From Spirosoma luteum DSM 19990 (GTDB taxonomy: Bacteria > Bacteroidota > Bacteroidia > Cytophagales > Spirosomataceae), in NCBI RefSeq assembly GCF_000374065.1, contig NZ_KB893290.1:196154-260153 (forward strand): DNA of 64,000 nucleotides, given 5' to 3'. This document shows, piece after piece, positions 33,997 to 43,346 of the stretch. Positions within the stretch are counted from its first letter, which is position 1; every line of letters starts with the position of its first letter. The notes below the pieces were generated by a model, which saw only the letters and a list, made by a program, of their open reading frames with translations, did not search any database and had not been told where the DNA came from. Position numbers and translations under genes: made by a program.

Positions 33997-34896
33997 TCGC
34001 TTCGGCGACTCAATTATCATACCAACAATTGCCGCTTCGTCATCGGGGCTCACCCAGGTGTAGTTGCTCTGGTTACGGAACCAGGTGAGTTGCCGTTTGG
34101 CATAGCGCCGGGAGTTGCGTTTCAGTAGTCGCACCATCTCCTCATAGTCGTACTGTCCATCCAGATAAGGAAATACCTCCTGATAGCCAACGGTTTGCAG
34201 AGTTGGCAAATCCCGGTAAGGCGACAGAGCGCGGACCTCATCTACCAGACCCGCCCGGAGCATGGCCTCCATCCGGGTATCAATCCGCTCGTACAACTCC
34301 GGTCGGGGGCGGTCAAGGGCGACCATAATCGACCGGAACGGACGCTCAGCCGTTTGCTGGCGACGAAACGACGAATAAGGCAGACCCGTCGACAGGCATA
34401 CTTCCAGCGCCCTCGTGACGCGGATTGGGTTCTGTAAATCGGCAGATTCAGCGTAAACCGGGTCCAGTCGTCGCAATTCCTGCTGAAGCGGCTCTAATCC
34501 TTCCTGTTGAAACCGGGCAAGCAACTGTGTCCGTAGTGCCGGATCTACCAGTGGCATATCGTCCAGACCCTTACATACGGCGTTGATATACAGGCCCGTC
34601 CCCCCGGATAAAATAACGATGTCCTTCGTTTGAAACAATGTATCCAGCAACGCCAGGCACTCCCGTTCATATCGTCCGGCATTTACGGGGTCGGTGATGG
34701 AGTGGGAGTTTATGAAATGATGCCGAACCCCATCCATTTCTTCAGGTCTTGGCTTAGCCGTACCAATCGTCAGTTCGCGGTAGAGTTGGCGGGAATCGGC
34801 AGAAACAACGTCAGTTTGCAACGCTTTGGCTAACCGAACGCACAGGGCTGTTTTCCCAACGGCCGTCGGGCCGGCAATAACAAGCAGCGTTTTCAA
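33994..34896 (-). CDS. miaA: tRNA dimethylallyltransferase MiaA
   Basis: 300 residues. P-loop VIAGPTAVGKTALCVRLA, DSRQLYRELTIGTAKP, and TGLYINAVCKGLDD are hallmarks. The enzyme puts a dimethylallyl group on A37 of tRNAs reading UNN codons. The start is uncertain: TTG 34896 gives Met-Lys-Thr-Leu-Leu-Val-Ile before the P-loop, the family's usual beginning; a GTG at 34959 would add 21 residues. A TATTTTGCA promoter-like stretch lies between the two, favouring the TTG. Confidence 0.92.
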   Translation of the reverse strand: MKTLLVIAGPTAVGKTALCVRLAKALQTDVVSADSRQLYRELTIGTAKPRPEEMDGVRHHFINSHSITDPVNAGRYERECLALLDTLFQTKDIVILSGGTGLYINAVCKGLDDMPLVDPALRTQLLARFQQEGLEPLQQELRRLDPVYAESADLQNPIRVTRALEVCLSTGLPYSSFRRQQTAERPFRSIMVALDRPRPELYERIDTRMEAMLRAGLVDEVRALSPYRDLPTLQTVGYQEVFPYLDGQYDYEEMVRLLKRNSRRYAKRQLTWFRNQSNYTWVSPDDEAAIVGMIIESPKR

Positions 34897-34982
34897 ATGC
34901 AGGCGGATTGAATGAGCGATGACGTCTGCAAAATAACGGATAATACGGGAGGCCTTCACCAGATTGTGATGGTGTTTGTAGC

Positions 34983-35042
34983 ATCGGTTCGTATTCCATA
35001 AGGGGGCAATTCAATTCGCCCCCTTATGGAATACGAACCGAT
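34983..35042. repeat. Perfect 25-bp inverted repeat in a divergent intergenic region
   Basis: Arms 34983-35007 and 35018-35042 are perfectly complementary, ten-base loop (AATTCAATTC). The arms contain a G5/C5 block. It lies between miaA and the KdsC-like gene, which diverge, so a terminator role is not expected for either. It is upstream of the -7 box at 35075. Confidence 0.85.
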
Positions 35043-35074
35043 ACGCTCATCAGCTTTTTTTGGCCTCTTCTCCT

Positions 35075-35082
35075 TACTTTTG
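35075..35082 (+). promoter_or_regulatory. -7 promoter box for the kdsC-like/kdsB unit
   Basis: TACTTTTG, an exact TAnnTTTG match, 29 bases before ATG 35112. Confidence 0.5.
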
Positions 35083-35111
35083 GCAAACCATTACGGCAGA
35101 AGCCCTCCTTT

Positions 35112-35813
35112 ATGACTGACATTGAACGTATTTTTACAGACCTCGGTGGCCAGTTTATTACCCCCATTGATGCATTGACCCAGAAGTTACGCGCCGTTCG
35201 GGCCATCGTGTTCGACTGGGATGGAGTGTTCAACGATGGCATCAAGACCGAATCGGGCAGCAGTTCGTTCAGTGAAGTCGACTCGATGGGGACTAATCTG
35301 CTCCGGTTCGGGCTTTGGTTACAGCAGGACAGGCAGCTACCTGTAGCCGCCATTATTACGGGGGTCACGAACACGCAATCCGAAACGCTGGTACGCCGGG
35401 AGCATTTCCACGCCAGCTATTCACAGGCAAAACACAAGATTGACGTACTCCGGCACCTGCTCGACCAGCACAACCTACAACCCCACGAGGTAGCGTTTTT
35501 CTTCGATGATGCGCTCGACCTATCCGTAGCGGAAGTAGCGGGTGTCCGCATCATGATTCGACGGCAGGCCAATCCCCTGTTCACGCAATTCGTTATCGCC
35601 AACGAGCTGGTCGACTACATTACAGGGAGCGAGAGTGGACAATTTGCGGTGCGTGAAGGCTGTGAACTACTGCTGGGTTTGCTGGGAAAATTCGATGAAG
35701 TTATGAACGAGCGGCTAAGCTACCACCCCGTTTACAATGACTACTACCAGCAGCGGCAGGCCATTGAACCAACTTATTGGACAGTTGGCCCCGATGGTCC
35801 GGAGCCGAAATAA
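35112..35813 (+). CDS. HAD-family phosphatase, KDO 8-phosphate phosphatase (KdsC)-like
   Basis: 233 residues. HAD motif I is FDWDGVFNDG, motif II TGVTN region (AAIITGVTNTQSE), and motif III AFFFDDALDLSVAEVAG. KdsC-type enzymes remove phosphate from 3-deoxy-manno-octulosonate 8-phosphate for lipopolysaccharide. Placement next to kdsB supports that role. The protein is longer than typical KdsC (about 170-190), with an N-terminal extension (about 25 residues) and a C-terminal tail (about 35). Here the family call is good, but the exact substrate is inferred. Confidence 0.75.
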   Translation: MTDIERIFTDLGGQFITPIDALTQKLRAVRAIVFDWDGVFNDGIKTESGSSSFSEVDSMGTNLLRFGLWLQQDRQLPVAAIITGVTNTQSETLVRREHFHASYSQAKHKIDVLRHLLDQHNLQPHEVAFFFDDALDLSVAEVAGVRIMIRRQANPLFTQFVIANELVDYITGSESGQFAVREGCELLLGLLGKFDEVMNERLSYHPVYNDYYQQRQAIEPTYWTVGPDGPEPK

Positions 35814-35870
35814 GCAGTCCATAGATAGGCTAATCCAAACCAAAAACCAACCTAACACAAGCATTTACGT

Positions 35871-36635
35871 ATGATAATCGGTGTTATTCCCGCCCGGTAC
35901 GGCTCAACCCGTTTTCCTGGTAAACCCCTGGCCGACATTGGGGGCAAATCTATGATTCAGCGGGTGCTGGAACAGGCAAAGCAGGCTAAATCGCTGGTAA
36001 AAGTCATTGTTGCTACGGATGACGAGCGTATCGCCGAAGCGGTGCGCAGACTGGGCGAAGAGGTCATAATGACCCGCACCGACCATCCCAGCGGCACTGA
36101 CCGTTGCCAGGAAGCCTACGCCCGGCTGGTTACCGATGGATTGATACCGGGGAGCAACATGGATTACGTTATCAACATTCAGGGCGATGAGCCTTTTGTT
36201 GACCCCGCGCAGATTGACGAACTAACGGCCATACTGGACGGAACGGTAGAGCTAGCCACTCAAATGGCAACGGTGGATTCGGCAGCGATGCTCCACGACC
36301 CGAAAGAAGCCAAAATTACCATTAACTCCCGGAACGAAGCTCTATATTTCAGCCGCTCGGCCATTCCCTACCTATGGGGCGTTGAGCCAGACCAGTGGCA
36401 TCGCCATCACGCCTACCACCGCCACGTTGGCCTGTACGCCTACCGCGCCGACATTCTCGGCCAAATCACCCAGCTTTCCCCTTCCCCGCTCGAACAGGCG
36501 GAGTCGCTGGAGCAGTTACGCTGGCTGGAAGCAGGGTATCGAATCAAGCTGGTTCCAACCAATTTCCAAACGCCCAGTGTTGATAGTCAAGGTGATATCG
36601 ATAAAATAATCCGCGACATGGGTTTATCCAGATAA
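35871..36635 (+). CDS. kdsB: 3-deoxy-manno-octulosonate cytidylyltransferase (CMP-KDO synthetase)
   Basis: 254 residues. The N-terminus IIGVIPARYGSTRFPGKPL is the nucleotide-binding signature, and YVINIQGDEPFVDP and HVGLYAYR are typical family motifs. It activates KDO with CTP for lipid A core synthesis. It lies 57 bases after the KdsC-like phosphatase, which would make its substrate. Confidence 0.96.
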   Translation: MIIGVIPARYGSTRFPGKPLADIGGKSMIQRVLEQAKQAKSLVKVIVATDDERIAEAVRRLGEEVIMTRTDHPSGTDRCQEAYARLVTDGLIPGSNMDYVINIQGDEPFVDPAQIDELTAILDGTVELATQMATVDSAAMLHDPKEAKITINSRNEALYFSRSAIPYLWGVEPDQWHRHHAYHRHVGLYAYRADILGQITQLSPSPLEQAESLEQLRWLEAGYRIKLVPTNFQTPSVDSQGDIDKIIRDMGLSR

Positions 36636-36697
36636 TGATACAAATAGCCACTCATCATCTGCTCTCAACGGACAAACCCTATATAGCAAACTGAATT

Positions 36698-37378
36698 ATG
36701 TCATCGCACCATATTGTCCGGGACAAACAGGAACCTGCCCTGCTGATTGCCAACGGGGAAGCCTGTTCCTTTGAGTTACTCGGCCAGTTGCTGGAGTGGA
36801 ATCCGCTGGTAGTGGTGCTGGATAACGCCATCTGGCGGGTGCTGGATTTAGGCATCAAAGTAGATGTACTTCTCGGTGATTTCGATGACGCTACGGCTGG
36901 TCGCCGGGGTATTGACCTGGATGCTATCCGGGCGCAACAGTACCCGCTGGACGTTGTTCACGCCCCCGACCAAAACAAAACCGACCTCGACAAAGGCATC
37001 GAATACCTGATAGAGCGGGGCTTTCCAGCGGTCAACATTGTGTGGGCAACCGGTCGGCGGGCCGACCATACGTTGACCAACATGACCAATATTGTCCGGT
37101 ATAAAAACCAGATTCGGATTGTGCTGATCGACGATCACTCTAAAATCTTCCCACTGGTCGGGCGGTTCGAGAAGTGGTACGAAGCGGGCACCCCCCTCTC
37201 GCTGATTCCCGTTGGTACCGTAACCGGCTACACCTCAACCGGATTGAAGTATGACCTTCAGGACGCAACGTTAACCCTTGGTCATTTTACCAGCAGCAGC
37301 AACGAAGCCGCCCAGGACGGCTTTGTCAGCGTGGAAGCCCAAACCGGCGATCTACTCGTTATGGAATGCTGGGATTAG
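36698..37378 (+). CDS. Thiamine pyrophosphokinase
   Basis: 226 residues. The N-terminal domain has the conserved LIANGEACSF and LGDFDDATAG (Asp pair for Mg-ATP), then QNKTDLDKGIEYLIERG, and GRRADHTLTNM; the C-terminal beta part is TPLSLIPVGTVTGYTSTGLKYDL. It converts thiamine to thiamine pyrophosphate. It follows kdsB by 62 bases; no TPP riboswitch is visible. Confidence 0.9.
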   Translation: MSSHHIVRDKQEPALLIANGEACSFELLGQLLEWNPLVVVLDNAIWRVLDLGIKVDVLLGDFDDATAGRRGIDLDAIRAQQYPLDVVHAPDQNKTDLDKGIEYLIERGFPAVNIVWATGRRADHTLTNMTNIVRYKNQIRIVLIDDHSKIFPLVGRFEKWYEAGTPLSLIPVGTVTGYTSTGLKYDLQDATLTLGHFTSSSNEAAQDGFVSVEAQTGDLLVMECWD

Positions 37379-37467
37379 GGTCATTTTACGCGTAAAAGCA
37401 GGTAGAAAAAAGGCATGAAGGCGTTATGGTAGCAGGCTGAACCCTATTGGGTGTCCCGCCAAACCGT

Positions 37468-38262
37468 ATGAAAATTGGTACCAATACCTTAGTGATTAGC
37501 CTTACCCTCGTCTGCATGCTCGCTTTCCGGCAGGATGTGCCGCCCAAACTACAGTTGTTCCTGCTCATTGGCCAGTCGAACATGGCCGGGCGGGGTATGC
37601 CCGAAGCGGAAGACCAGCAAACTAATCCGCGCATCTGGATGCTGACCAAAGACCTCCACTGGGTAGCGGCCAAAGACCCGATGCACTTCGATAAACCCTC
37701 CATTGTGGGTGTAGGGCCGGGGCTAGCGTTTGCTAAACAACTGGCCGATAGGTATCCAAAAATGAACATTGGCCTGATTCCCTGCGCCGTGGGTGGCTCT
37801 GGTATCGACGTCTGGAAACCGGGTGCTTATTACGAGCCGACAAAATCACACCCGTATGATGACATGATGCTCCGGGCCAAGAGAGCACTCGAACAGGGTC
37901 AGCTGGCGGGGATTCTCTGGCATCAGGGTGAATCGGATTCCAGTCCGGACAAGGCAGGGGTGTACGAAGAAAAACTAACCGAACTGGTGCAACGCCTTCG
38001 TCAGGAACTGAATGCTCCTACTGTCCCCTTCGTGGTGGGCACGCTGGGCGACTTTGTGGTAAACCGGAATGCCGATGCCAAAACAGTCAATGAAGCGCTG
38101 CAACGGGCTGTCCGGCACATACCCCATGCTTACTGCGTCGTTTCGTCGGGGTTAACCGACAAGGGAGATTCTACTCATTTCGACACGCCCTCGGCCCGCA
38201 CCTTGGGGCAGCGGTATGCCGATGTGTTTATCCAGAAAAAATTGGTAAGCACCAACCGGTAA
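37468..38262 (+). CDS. Secreted sialate O-acetylesterase-like protein (SGNH fold)
   Basis: 264 residues. Signal-like N-terminus (MKIGTNTLVISLTLVCMLAF). Block I is FLLIGQSNMAGRG with the catalytic Ser, and ILWHQGESDSS and the later GDSTHFDTPSA (Asp/His) complete the family pattern of carbohydrate esterases/sialate O-acetylesterases. It removes O-acetyl groups from sugars, probably in the periplasm. The two MFS carriers that follow might import the product, though that is only suggested by position. Confidence 0.82.
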   Translation: MKIGTNTLVISLTLVCMLAFRQDVPPKLQLFLLIGQSNMAGRGMPEAEDQQTNPRIWMLTKDLHWVAAKDPMHFDKPSIVGVGPGLAFAKQLADRYPKMNIGLIPCAVGGSGIDVWKPGAYYEPTKSHPYDDMMLRAKRALEQGQLAGILWHQGESDSSPDKAGVYEEKLTELVQRLRQELNAPTVPFVVGTLGDFVVNRNADAKTVNEALQRAVRHIPHAYCVVSSGLTDKGDSTHFDTPSARTLGQRYADVFIQKKLVSTNR

Positions 38263-38350
38263 AGCAAGAGACTATTCAGGCCTGCTATTGGTTGGCTCTT
38301 TCGTATTATTGCACCGTTATTTCAATCCTATTAACCCTTTCTACTGCCGA

Positions 38351-39622
38351 ATGGCTGTTTCACCTGCCCCCTCTCCCAATCGTACGGCCAATTCGGCTGG
38401 TTTAGTTAGTATGCCCGTTATCGTGGCTGCTCTGGGTTATTTCGTTGATATTTATGACCTGCTATTGTTTGGCATTGTACGAGTACCCAGCCTGAAAGAC
38501 CTGGGTCTGACACCAGAACAAATCTCAACCGTTGGTGCCAATATCATCAACTGGCAAATGGGTGGCTTACTACTGGGTGGTATCCTGTGGGGCGTTCTGG
38601 GCGACAAGCGGGGGCGTCTCTCGGTCCTGTTTGGCAGTATCATCACCTATTCCATTGCCAACATTGCCTGCGGCTTTATCAAGCAGGTTACGTTCATGGA
38701 CCCCACCACGTACTACGCCCTGATGCGGTTTATTGCGGGCATCGGACTGGCGGGTGAACTGGGCGCCGGTATCACCCTCGTCAGCGAAATTCTGCCGAAA
38801 GAGAAACGGGCTATTGGTACATCGCTGGTAGCAGGTATTGGCCTTTTTGGGGCTGTAGTTGCTTATTTCACCGTCCAACTGTTCGATTGGCAGATGGCGT
38901 TTCTGGTCGGGGGCGGTTTGGGCTTTGGCCTGTTACTGCTACGGGTAGGCGTTGTGGAGTCGGGGATGTTTACCGATGTCACCAGCCAGAAACACGTCAA
39001 CCGGGGGGACTTCTTTTCTTTTTTCACCAATTCAGAACGGTTCTTCCGCTACCTGAGGTGCATTGGTATCGGGCTACCCACCTGGTTCGTTATCGGCATT
39101 CTGGCCACGTTCAGTAACGAGTTTGGGAAAGCCCTGGGCATCACCGAAGAAATTCAGCCGGGTCTGGCCATTATGTGGTGCTACGTAGGGCTGGCCGTGG
39201 GCGACCTGGCCAGTGGATTCATCAGTCAGGCGCTCGAATCGCGTAAGAAGGCCGTTGTCCTGCTCATGCTTATTTCGCTGGTGTTTAGCCTGGTTTATCT
39301 GTACGCCAGGGTTCAAAGTGCCACGTTTCTTTATGTTCTTTGCCTGATTCTGGGATTCGGTATTGGCTACTGGGCCATGTTTGTTACCATTGGGGCCGAG
39401 CAGTTTGGCACCAACCTGCGCGCTACGGCCGCTACCACCATACCGAATATGGTGCGAGGTACTGTCATTCTGATGACCAGTCTGTACGGCTACCTGAAGC
39501 CGTCACTGGCTACAATCAATGCCGGCGCCGTTGTGGGTTTACTCAGTTTCGCCATTGGGTTCTACTCCATCCTGACCATCGCCGAAACGCACGGCAAAGA
39601 TTTGAACTACCTGGAAGAGTAA
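38351..39622 (+). CDS. MFS transporter, first of a tandem pair
   Basis: 423 residues with 12 predicted membrane helices. The GDKRGRLSVLFGSI loop between helices 2 and 3 is the MFS signature, and the acidic helix 1 (GYFVDIYDLLLFGIV) is like metabolite:H+ symporters. ATG 38351 is used; an open frame upstream would add 21 residues. It is a paralogue of the next gene (LGDKRGR(L/M)SVLFGSI, TWFVIGILATF/TWFVVGILATFANEFG). Substrate not known; sugar acids or sialate are possible given the upstream esterase. Confidence 0.85.
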   Translation: MAVSPAPSPNRTANSAGLVSMPVIVAALGYFVDIYDLLLFGIVRVPSLKDLGLTPEQISTVGANIINWQMGGLLLGGILWGVLGDKRGRLSVLFGSIITYSIANIACGFIKQVTFMDPTTYYALMRFIAGIGLAGELGAGITLVSEILPKEKRAIGTSLVAGIGLFGAVVAYFTVQLFDWQMAFLVGGGLGFGLLLLRVGVVESGMFTDVTSQKHVNRGDFFSFFTNSERFFRYLRCIGIGLPTWFVIGILATFSNEFGKALGITEEIQPGLAIMWCYVGLAVGDLASGFISQALESRKKAVVLLMLISLVFSLVYLYARVQSATFLYVLCLILGFGIGYWAMFVTIGAEQFGTNLRATAATTIPNMVRGTVILMTSLYGYLKPSLATINAGAVVGLLSFAIGFYSILTIAETHGKDLNYLEE

Positions 39623-39643
39623 TCCCGATTCCGGCAACCCTGC

Positions 39644-40891
39644 ATGCAAACCCTCTCTCCTTCTCCAAATTCCGTTTCGTTCCGTCCGCTCTTTGCGCTG
39701 CCGGTCGTCGTGTCTGCACTGGGCTTTTTCGTGGATGTGTACGATATGCTGATATTCAGCATTGTGCGGGTGCCCAGTCTGCAATCGCTGGGAATGACCG
39801 AAGCAGAGGTGTCGCAGGCGGGTACGTTTATCCTGAATTTTCAGCAGGCGGGTCTGGTGGTAGGTGGTTTTTTGTGGGGTATCCTGGGCGACAAACGGGG
39901 GCGCATGTCGGTCCTGTTTGGCAGTATTCTTACCTATTCACTTACCAACATTGCCTGTGGGTTCGTCCAGGACGTAAACACCTACGCTTTCCTGCGTTTT
40001 TTGGCCGGCGTGGGCCTGTCCGGTGAAATTGGCGCAGCTATGGTACTCGTTTCCGAAACCCTGCCCAAAGCGCTCCGAAGCTACGGTTCTTCGGTGGTGG
40101 CGGGCATTGGTTACCTCGGGGCCGGGGTAGCTTACCTCACGGTCGAGTACTTCAACTGGCGGATGGCCTTCTGGGTAGGCGGTGGTCTGGGGCTGGCCCT
40201 GTTGCTGCTGCGGGTCAGCGTGTTCGAATCAGGCTTGTTCAGTCGGATGAAAACCGAGCATAGGGAGGTGAGTCGGGGTAATCTACTGCATTTTGTCCGT
40301 AGCTGGCCGCAAGCGCTCAAATACCTGCGCTTCGTAACGGTAGGAATGCCCACCTGGTTTGTGGTGGGCATTCTGGCTACGTTTGCCAATGAATTCGGTC
40401 AGGCACTGGGTATTGCCGACATCGTAAAACCGGGGCGGTGCGTCATGCTGATTTACGTAGGCCTGGCCGGTGGCGACCTGCTCAGCGGCCCACTAAGCCA
40501 GTGGCTCCAGTCACGGATAAAAGCCATTACCGGTTTACTCCTGGGTAGTGGGTTGCTCAGTAGCATTTACCTGTTCGGTGGGATTAACACGGCCGAAGGC
40601 TTGTACACCATCTGCCTGCTGATTGGTTTTTGTACCGGCTATATTGCCATGTACCTGACGATGGTGGCTGAATCCTACGGGACTAATCTCCGCAATACCG
40701 CCACAACTTCGGTGCCCAGTGTGGTACGGGGCACCCTTATTCCCATGACGCTGTTCTTCCAGGCACTGAAACCAACTGTGGGTGCGCTGGTAACGGCCGG
40801 TCTGTTAGGTGTCATCGTCTATGGCCTTTGCTTCTGGTCGCTCAGCCAGACGAAAGAAACATTCGGGAGGGATTTGGACTTCGTGGAATAG
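39644..40891 (+). CDS. MFS transporter, second of a tandem pair
   Basis: 415 residues, 12 helices. It shares with the preceding protein the first-helix FVDVYDMLIFSIVRVPSLQSLGM, the loop GDKRGRMSVLFGSI and the central segment TWFVVGILATFANEFGQALGI. The two genes are 21 bases apart and so form one unit. Different loops suggest somewhat different substrates. The duplication seems old, since the sequences differ over most of their length. Confidence 0.85.
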   Translation: MQTLSPSPNSVSFRPLFALPVVVSALGFFVDVYDMLIFSIVRVPSLQSLGMTEAEVSQAGTFILNFQQAGLVVGGFLWGILGDKRGRMSVLFGSILTYSLTNIACGFVQDVNTYAFLRFLAGVGLSGEIGAAMVLVSETLPKALRSYGSSVVAGIGYLGAGVAYLTVEYFNWRMAFWVGGGLGLALLLLRVSVFESGLFSRMKTEHREVSRGNLLHFVRSWPQALKYLRFVTVGMPTWFVVGILATFANEFGQALGIADIVKPGRCVMLIYVGLAGGDLLSGPLSQWLQSRIKAITGLLLGSGLLSSIYLFGGINTAEGLYTICLLIGFCTGYIAMYLTMVAESYGTNLRNTATTSVPSVVRGTLIPMTLFFQALKPTVGALVTAGLLGVIVYGLCFWSLSQTKETFGRDLDFVE

Positions 40892-41005
40892 CAAAAACCG
40901 TTCATCATTTCAAAAAACCGCTGCTCCGGAACGACAGCGGCAGGCGGCCCAATCCGCATCATTGAGTTGACAGTTAAAGGTCTTCCATTTAATCCTATCA
41001 ACTCA

Positions 41006-41407
41006 ATGAAAACGTCCATTAAATCACTCGCCGGTGCCCTGTTGTTGACTGTAGCTCTATCATCATCCGTTCTGGCAATGGATGACCACGGGCACAAAAA
41101 AGTTTTCGGTGTAGCCGTATTCCCTACCGTCGATGCCTCAAAACTCTGGGTAGTTCTGGAAAAGTATCAGGCAGAAAACACCGTTAACCTCGTGCTGCTC
41201 GACCAGAATGGGAGCGTGTTACACCAGGAAATTTTATTGGGAAAGCGCAGCAAGCGGAACGCCTGTCGCCAGCAGTTCGACATCAGTCAACTGCCCGATG
41301 GTAACTACCTGTTCCAGATCACAGCCGGTGCCCAGAAAGAGGAAATTCCGTTTCAACTGGGCACACCTGCCAAAAAGGAGCCAACCCGGCTCATCGCCAT
41401 CAAGTAA
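41006..41407 (+). CDS. Small secreted protein with T9SS/DUF3244-like beta fold
   Basis: 133 residues, signal peptide MKTSIKSLAGALLLTVALSSSVLAM. The mature part is beta-rich with KLWVVLEKYQAENTVNLVLLDQNGSVLHQE and FDISQLPDGNYLFQITAG, similar to short periplasmic proteins of this phylum. ATG 41006 gives the signal peptide. No enzyme motif. It stands between the MFS pair and a convergent small membrane protein gene. Confidence 0.7.
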   Translation: MKTSIKSLAGALLLTVALSSSVLAMDDHGHKKVFGVAVFPTVDASKLWVVLEKYQAENTVNLVLLDQNGSVLHQEILLGKRSKRNACRQQFDISQLPDGNYLFQITAGAQKEEIPFQLGTPAKKEPTRLIAIK

Positions 41408-41421
41408 ACCGTTCGCACGGG

Positions 41422-41465
41422 TAAATAGCCGATTCTTTTTTGGCAGAAAAGCAATTGGCTATTTA
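41422..41465. terminator. Shared hairpin between convergent genes
   Basis: TAAATAGCC (41422-41430) pairs with GGCTATTTA (41457-41465). The right arm contains the stop codon of the minus-strand gene (41459-41461), and a run of six T lies within the loop. A modest 9-bp stem that could end both transcripts. Confidence 0.55.
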
Positions 41466-41680
41466 TCATCTTCGTACTCCCCCGCCAGCGCGTATTTGCC
41501 GAAAAGAATCAGCCCGCCAACCACAATGGGGACCAGTACGCACAGGATAATCCAGCCAAATACGCGGTCTTCGAGTTTATCGCTGCCTATTTTGGTAATG
41601 CTGTCCGTAATCTGGGCGTACCCAACGTAGATGCCGAGTAGTATCCAGACAATGCCAAGGTATTTTTTTAGAGGTTCCAT
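41459..41680 (-). CDS. Small membrane protein beside the MHS transporter
   Basis: 73 residues with two hydrophobic helices (YLGIVWILLGIYVGYA and VFGWIILCVLVPIVVGGLILFG) and a charged tail. It starts 45 bases after the MFS gene stop on the same strand, so it is probably co-transcribed. Such short two-helix proteins occur next to carriers in this phylum and may be accessory subunits, but no role is known. Confidence 0.7.
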   Translation of the reverse strand: MEPLKKYLGIVWILLGIYVGYAQITDSITKIGSDKLEDRVFGWIILCVLVPIVVGGLILFGKYALAGEYEDDK

Positions 41681-41725
41681 TTCAGGTAAGACGTTAGGAA
41701 GAGGAATAAAAGCCGTTGTGTGGCC

Positions 41726-43288
41726 TTAGTCGGTAACTCGTTTCTTATTCGTGAGGTACACCAGCCCGATCACGAAACACACTCCAGCAACCAGAATGGG
41801 ATACCAGAGTCCTTCCAGATACGGTTTGTCGACCGAGCCCGGTGCCAATTCGTTGGCTTTTGTGGCGGTGGCAACCAGGGCCGTTGCAATAAACGGCGTC
41901 AGCCCTCCAAAAATACCGTTGCCAATGTGGTACGGCAGAGACATTGACGTGTAGCGAATCCGGGTCGGAAACAACTCAACCAGAAAAGCCGCAATGGGGC
42001 CGTATACCATAGTGACGTAGATAACCTGGATAAAAACCAGGAAAACCATCAGCCAGAAATCAGGATTGGGTAACGTCATGGCTTTACTCACCTCCGGTTT
42101 GCCAACAACCCCCGACTTAGCAGCGGAAATCGTTTTCTCGATGTCCTTCTGAATCAGGCCATCCGAATAAAAATGCGTAGTTGTGGTAGTAGTTGACAGG
42201 TCGCCGTTGGGCTGCTTCATCAGTTTTCGGCCAATCGTCCGGGCATCGGTGATTTCCTGTTTCTGAGATACGTCCGTCAGGCTATATAGTTTTTCGTAGA
42301 TAGGCCGGTAGGTCAGCACGCCCAGCAGCATACCCACCAGCATGATGCCCTTACGCCCGATACGGTCCGACAAACCACCGAAGATGACAAAGAAGGGTGT
42401 AGCCGCCAGTAGCGCTACCGCCACAATGATGTTCGACTGCACAAACTCGACATTACAGGCTTTCTGAATAAACGACAGCGCGTAAAACTGCCCCGTGTAC
42501 CAGATAACGCCCTGCCCGGCTGTGGCACCAAACAGCGCCAGCAGTACTATTTTCAGGTTTTGCTTCTTGCCAAAACTCTCCGCCAGGGGATTTTTAGAGA
42601 GATTTCCTTCACTTTTCAATTTAGAGAACAGGGGAGATTCGGCCATCCGTAACCGGATAATGATGGAAACCGCTACCAAAAGAATGGACAGGAGAAACGG
42701 TACCCGCCAGCCCCATTCCGCAAATTTTTCCGTCCCCAATGACTCGCGGGTAAGCAGGATTACCCCCAGCGATACAAACAACCCCAAGGTGGCGGTCGTC
42801 TGAATAAAGCTGGTATAAAAGCCCCGCCGGCCTTCGGGGGCGTACTCCGCCACGTAGGTAGCCGCTCCGCCGTACTCCCCCCCCAGCGCCAGCCCCTGTA
42901 CCAGGCGCAGCAGTAGTACCAGCAAAGGTGCCCAGAACCCGATGGTGGCGTAACCCGGAATCAATCCGATAGCAAAGGTTGATCCCCCCATAAGCACCAG
43001 CGTAACCAGAAACGTGTATTTACGACCCACCAGATCGCCCAAACGGCCAAAAACCAGGGCACCGAACGGGCGAACGATGAAGCCAGCCGCAAACGTAGCG
43101 AGTGTAGAAAGCAGGGCTGCAGTTGGATTATCCTGCGGGAAAAACTGGGTCGACAGGACAGCGGCTAAGCTGCCGAAAATGTAAAAATCATACCATTCGA
43201 TGAGGGTTCCGACCGATGAAGCCGAAATGACACTAAATAACGTACGGGTAGAAACGTCCTGTTTCGTTTTGGCTTGATTGCCGGCCAT
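41726..43288 (-). CDS. MFS transporter of the metabolite:H+ symporter (MHS) family
   Basis: 520 residues, 12 helices. Early motif SSVGTLIEWYDFYIFG and ATFAAGFIVRPFGALVFGRLGDLVGRK are MHS hallmarks, as is LGGEYGGAATYVAEYAP. A ~100-residue hydrophilic insertion (TDVSQKQEITDARTIGRKLMKQ to KSGVVGKPEVSKAMTLPN) lies between the two halves, longer than in classic ProP/KgtP proteins. It may carry a dicarboxylate, betaine or a similar compound; not decidable. Gene order: this gene, then the small membrane protein. Confidence 0.87.
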   Translation of the reverse strand: MAGNQAKTKQDVSTRTLFSVISASSVGTLIEWYDFYIFGSLAAVLSTQFFPQDNPTAALLSTLATFAAGFIVRPFGALVFGRLGDLVGRKYTFLVTLVLMGGSTFAIGLIPGYATIGFWAPLLVLLLRLVQGLALGGEYGGAATYVAEYAPEGRRGFYTSFIQTTATLGLFVSLGVILLTRESLGTEKFAEWGWRVPFLLSILLVAVSIIIRLRMAESPLFSKLKSEGNLSKNPLAESFGKKQNLKIVLLALFGATAGQGVIWYTGQFYALSFIQKACNVEFVQSNIIVAVALLAATPFFVIFGGLSDRIGRKGIMLVGMLLGVLTYRPIYEKLYSLTDVSQKQEITDARTIGRKLMKQPNGDLSTTTTTTHFYSDGLIQKDIEKTISAAKSGVVGKPEVSKAMTLPNPDFWLMVFLVFIQVIYVTMVYGPIAAFLVELFPTRIRYTSMSLPYHIGNGIFGGLTPFIATALVATATKANELAPGSVDKPYLEGLWYPILVAGVCFVIGLVYLTNKKRVTD

Positions 43289-43346
43289 AGAGGAAGCGGA
43301 AAAGAGATGTGCGCCATCAAAAGAAAGCAGTGTATATATTTTACCG

